From Streptomyces sp. NRRL WC-3549 (lineage in GTDB: Bacteria; Actinomycetota; Actinomycetes; Streptomycetales; Streptomycetaceae), in NCBI RefSeq assembly GCF_000721935.1, contig NZ_KL585423.1:115728-122842 (forward strand): a stretch of DNA of 7,115 bases. The letters run 5' to 3'. The translations under genes and the position numbers were made by a program. Each line of letters opens with the position of its first letter. Within the stretch, counting starts at the first letter, position 1. Below the pieces are notes generated by a model. That model worked only from the letters and a program-made list of their open reading frames with translations, had not been told where the DNA came from and made no database searches. Positions 4,997 through 7,115 of the stretch are shown one piece after another.

Positions 4997-5625
4997 GCTC
5001 CCTCTCCCTCGGTGTCGTCCCGTTCCCGGCCCGGTGGCGGTTCCGCCACCCGCTCGATCTCCTCACTCGTACCGAACGCCTTGACGGTCAGCCTCTCCAG
5101 GCGCCAGACCGAACGCCGGGCCGCGTCCAGCGCGTCCGGCCGGTCCGCGTCCAGGACGTGCAGGAAGAGCGTCGCGGTGGCCCTGCGGATCTCGATGACC
5201 GAGCCGCCGGGGACGTTGGACACCGAGACCGCCGTCGCCGCGAGCATCAGGTCGCTGCGGCAGCGCAGCTGTACGGCGATGACGGCGGGTTGATGCGGAT
5301 AGCCGGAGAAGATCTGCTTGGTGACCTTCACCCCGGATGTGTACATGTGGTACAGCAGGTAGGCGGCGAGGACGACGATGCCCCAGGGGTGCAGCCGCAG
5401 CCCGAGGTCCACTCTCGGCAGCGGGAACGCCAGGGAGACGAAGACGGCGACGACCGCGCCGGTGATGAAGTTGGCCCAGGTCAGGGTCGACCAGAGCAGC
5501 ACCCAGATCACGGTGAGCCAGGCGATCAGCGGCAGGTCGAGCACCCGGCGCCGGCGCCCGGCGAACTCGGCGCTGAACGGCGGCAGTTCGGGGTCGCGGC
5601 GGGAGAGTGTGATCAGGCGTCTCAC
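4993..5625 (-). CDS. mnhE: Mrp/Mnh cation:proton antiporter subunit E
   Basis: This protein has 210 residues starting from GTG at 5625, which overlaps the mnhD stop as GTGA; no strong Shine-Dalgarno is seen, so coupling to mnhD is likely. Helices at about residues 31-48 and 52-68, plus a third at 82-96, are followed by the conserved YHMYTSGVKVTKQIF segment (92-106). A soluble domain then carries the family pattern: SDLMLAATAVSVSNVPGGSV (124-143, matching the T-x-L-x-N-S/V-x-x-TPGT-like core) and ATLFLHVLD (151-159). MrpE homologues are commonly near 160 residues. Here an N-terminal basic extension (about 1-28) and a long charged C-terminal tail (about 165-210, ending DDTEGEGA) account for the extra length. 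MrpE supports antiport activity and complex assembly; its exact role is less defined than that of A and D. Confidence 0.92.
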   Translation of the reverse strand: MRRLITLSRRDPELPPFSAEFAGRRRRVLDLPLIAWLTVIWVLLWSTLTWANFITGAVVAVFVSLAFPLPRVDLGLRLHPWGIVVLAAYLLYHMYTSGVKVTKQIFSGYPHQPAVIAVQLRCRSDLMLAATAVSVSNVPGGSVIEIRRATATLFLHVLDADRPDALDAARRSVWRLERLTVKAFGTSEEIERVAEPPPGRERDDTEGEGA

Positions 5626-7115
5626 CGGCTGAGCACCGCCTCCGTGTAGGGGCCGCGGTCGATCAGTTCGGCCGCCGCGCGGTCGGTGAAGGCGGTCAGC
5701 GGACCGGCCAGCACCGTGAAGGCGAGGCCGAGGCCGACCGCAGCGGCGGTGGCCGCGGTCATGGCGGCGGGCGGCCTGGTCGTGGTGGTGACGGCACGTC
5801 CGTGCAGACTCGCCGCGACGGCCTGCCCGGCCGGTACCGGTTCCCGGCCGACCCCCTCGTCACCGGACCCGGGGATCCTGTCGGGCCCGGTGTCGGTGTC
5901 GGAGTCGTCGGAGTCGTCGGCGTCCTCCAGGACGGTGCCGTAGGCGGCCTGGTCGGGCGGCTCGGCCCGCCAGAACGCGAGGTTCCAGACCTTGGCCATC
6001 ACGTACAGGGTGAGCAGACTCGTCAGGGTCGCCCCGGCGACCAGGATCCACGCCCAGGCGCTGCCGTCGGCGACTCCGGCCCGCATCAGGCCGAGCTTCC
6101 CGATGAAGCCGGAGAGCGGGGGGATGCCGGCGAGGTTCATCGCGGGGACGAAGAAGAGGACCGCGAGGACCGGTGCCGCCTTGGCCAGACCACCGATCCT
6201 GGTCAGCTCGTTGGTGCCGCCGCGCCGCTCGATGAGCCCGGCGACGAGGAAGAGCGTGGTCTGCACGGTGATGTGGTGGACGACGTAGAAGATCGCCCCG
6301 CCGTACGCCTCGCGGGTGGCGAGTCCGATGCCGAAGATCATGTAGCCGATGTGGCTGATGAGGGTGAAGGAGAACAGCCTCTTCAGGTCGGTCTGGGCGA
6401 CGGCGCCGAGGATGCCCACGACCATCGAGAACAGCGCCACGGCCATCAGCAGGTCCCCGAGCCGGTTGCCGGGGAAGAGCAGCGTCTCGGTGCGCAGCAT
6501 GCAGTAGACGCCCACCTTGGTCAGCAGGCCGGCGAAGACGGCGGTGACGGGGGCGGGTGCGGTCGGGTACGAGTCGGGGAGCCAGGCCGCGACGGGGAAG
6601 ACGGCGGCCTTGACGCCGAAGACGGTGAGCAGCATCGCCTGGATCAGGGTCTGCACCCCGAGCGGGAGTTCGGGCAGCCGGGCGGAGAGCTGGGCGAAGT
6701 TGACGGTCCCGGTCGCGGCGTAGGTCATGGCGATGGCGGTCAGGAACAGCATCGAGGAGAAGAGCGAGATGATCACGTAGGTGGAGCCGGCCCGGATCCG
6801 GGGGCCGGTGCCGCCGAGGGTGAGCAGCACGAAGCTGGCGACCAGCATGATCTCGAACGCGACGAAGAGGTTGACCAGGTCGCCCGCCAGGAAGGTGCAG
6901 GACACCCCGGCCACCAGGATCAGATAGGCGGGGTGGAAGACGGCGACCGGCGTCTCCTGGTCCCGGTCGGCCATGCCCTGGCCGAGCGAGTAGACCAGCA
7001 CGGCGAGCGTGACGGCCGAGGACACGGTGAGCATCAGGCCGGACAACCGGTCGGCGACCAGGGTGATGCCGAGCGGCGGCGGGAAGGCGCCGAGGTCGAC
7101 GTGGAGGGGGCCCTG
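5622..7115 (-). CDS. mnhD: Mrp/Mnh cation:proton antiporter subunit D, 5' end outside window
   Basis: The reading frame is open from the right edge to TGA at 5624-5622 (497 codons visible). A TTG at 7046 is in frame but should not be taken as the start, because the 23 upstream codons (GPLHVDLGAFPPPLGITLVA...) already match the usual MrpD N-terminal region. MrpD is an antiporter-like subunit homologous to NuoL/NuoM/NuoN. Proton-path residues visible, counting the first in-window codon as 1, are: the TM5 glutamate E88 in LFVAFEIMLVASF; K169 in FGVKAAVFPVAAWLPDSYP; K200 in LLTKVGVY; K245 in QTDLKRLFSFTLISHIGYM; and H280-H281 in YVVHHITVQTTLF. Ten or more hydrophobic helices are apparent. Between the helix ending near 378 and the last helix (near 453-475) is a long polar insert with an Asp/Ser run at 396-410 (LEDADDSDDSDTDTG). 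It lies at the upstream end of the visible D-E-F-G operon; A, B and C are presumably to the right. Confidence 0.94.
   Translation of the reverse strand, partial: QGPLHVDLGAFPPPLGITLVADRLSGLMLTVSSAVTLAVLVYSLGQGMADRDQETPVAVFHPAYLILVAGVSCTFLAGDLVNLFVAFEIMLVASFVLLTLGGTGPRIRAGSTYVIISLFSSMLFLTAIAMTYAATGTVNFAQLSARLPELPLGVQTLIQAMLLTVFGVKAAVFPVAAWLPDSYPTAPAPVTAVFAGLLTKVGVYCMLRTETLLFPGNRLGDLLMAVALFSMVVGILGAVAQTDLKRLFSFTLISHIGYMIFGIGLATREAYGGAIFYVVHHITVQTTLFLVAGLIERRGGTNELTRIGGLAKAAPVLAVLFFVPAMNLAGIPPLSGFIGKLGLMRAGVADGSAWAWILVAGATLTSLLTLYVMAKVWNLAFWRAEPPDQAAYGTVLEDADDSDDSDTDTGPDRIPGSGDEGVGREPVPAGQAVAASLHGRAVTTTTRPPAAMTAATAAAVGLGLAFTVLAGPLTAFTDRAAAELIDRGPYTEAVLSR
5891..5922. repeat. Short degenerate tandem repeat encoding the Asp/Ser run of MnhD
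   Basis: GGAGTCGTC occurs twice in direct tandem (5901-5909, 5910-5918), flanked by related GTGTCGGTGTC and GGCGTC. The in-frame period encodes alternating Asp and Ser, consistent with replication slippage making and resizing the linker. Confidence 0.6.

Noticed and set aside
7044..7046. TTG at 7046 as the start of mnhD
   Set aside because: The frame remains open to the window edge and the residues before it continue typical MrpD sequence. The gene is simply cut by the window.
1..7115. CRISPR arrays, tRNA or rRNA genes, phage or insertion-sequence genes
   Set aside because: I looked for regularly spaced repeats, cloverleaf-like or rRNA-like stretches and transposase motifs on both strands and saw none; almost all of the window is ordinary chromosomal coding sequence.

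Overview
The window is GC-rich DNA (roughly 70%) with the third-position G/C bias, GTG starts, stop-start overlapping genes and near-absence of non-coding space typical of Streptomyces or a close actinomycete. I assign it on sequence character and protein family resemblance only. All gene names below are by recognition of motifs, not by database search.

Layout. (1) Positions 1-1474 carry a small surface-polymer or phospholipid-type group. It comprises the 5' end of a WcaI-like glycosyltransferase (minus), a TagD/Pcy2-like nucleotidyltransferase (plus, 325-783), and a CDP-alcohol phosphatidyltransferase family membrane enzyme (minus, 743-1474). The last two converge and overlap tail to tail by 41 bp. 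(2) Positions 1548-4239 hold a redox/regulator unit. A MarR-type repressor (plus, 3784-4239) is divergent from an MDR-type NADPH:quinone-reductase-like gene (minus, 2820-3701), which is followed by an FAD-dependent monooxygenase (minus, 1548-2747). A near-perfect 16+16 bp inverted repeat (3717-3763) in the shared promoter region is the likely MarR operator. (3) Positions 4278-7115 hold the distal part of a minus-strand Mrp/Mnh cation:proton antiporter operon in the order D (5' end cut by the window), E, F, G. The coupled genes overlap by 4 bp at every junction. Short GC-rich dyads between units (1517-1548, 2779-2806, 4257-4277) could be terminators.

The most important observation is technical. 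The reductase gene is broken at 3206-3223 by 18 bases identical to the engineered Tn5 mosaic end used in tagmentation (Nextera-type) libraries. Its reading frame is then broken a second time near 2965-2985 by an apparent small deletion. The gene is therefore most likely intact in the organism and damaged in the assembly. I did not find convincing evidence for a novel system here. The items most worth biological follow-up are the MarR operator/promoter, the combination of a soluble nucleotidyltransferase with a CDP-alcohol transferase, and an acidic Asp/Ser insert in MrpD.
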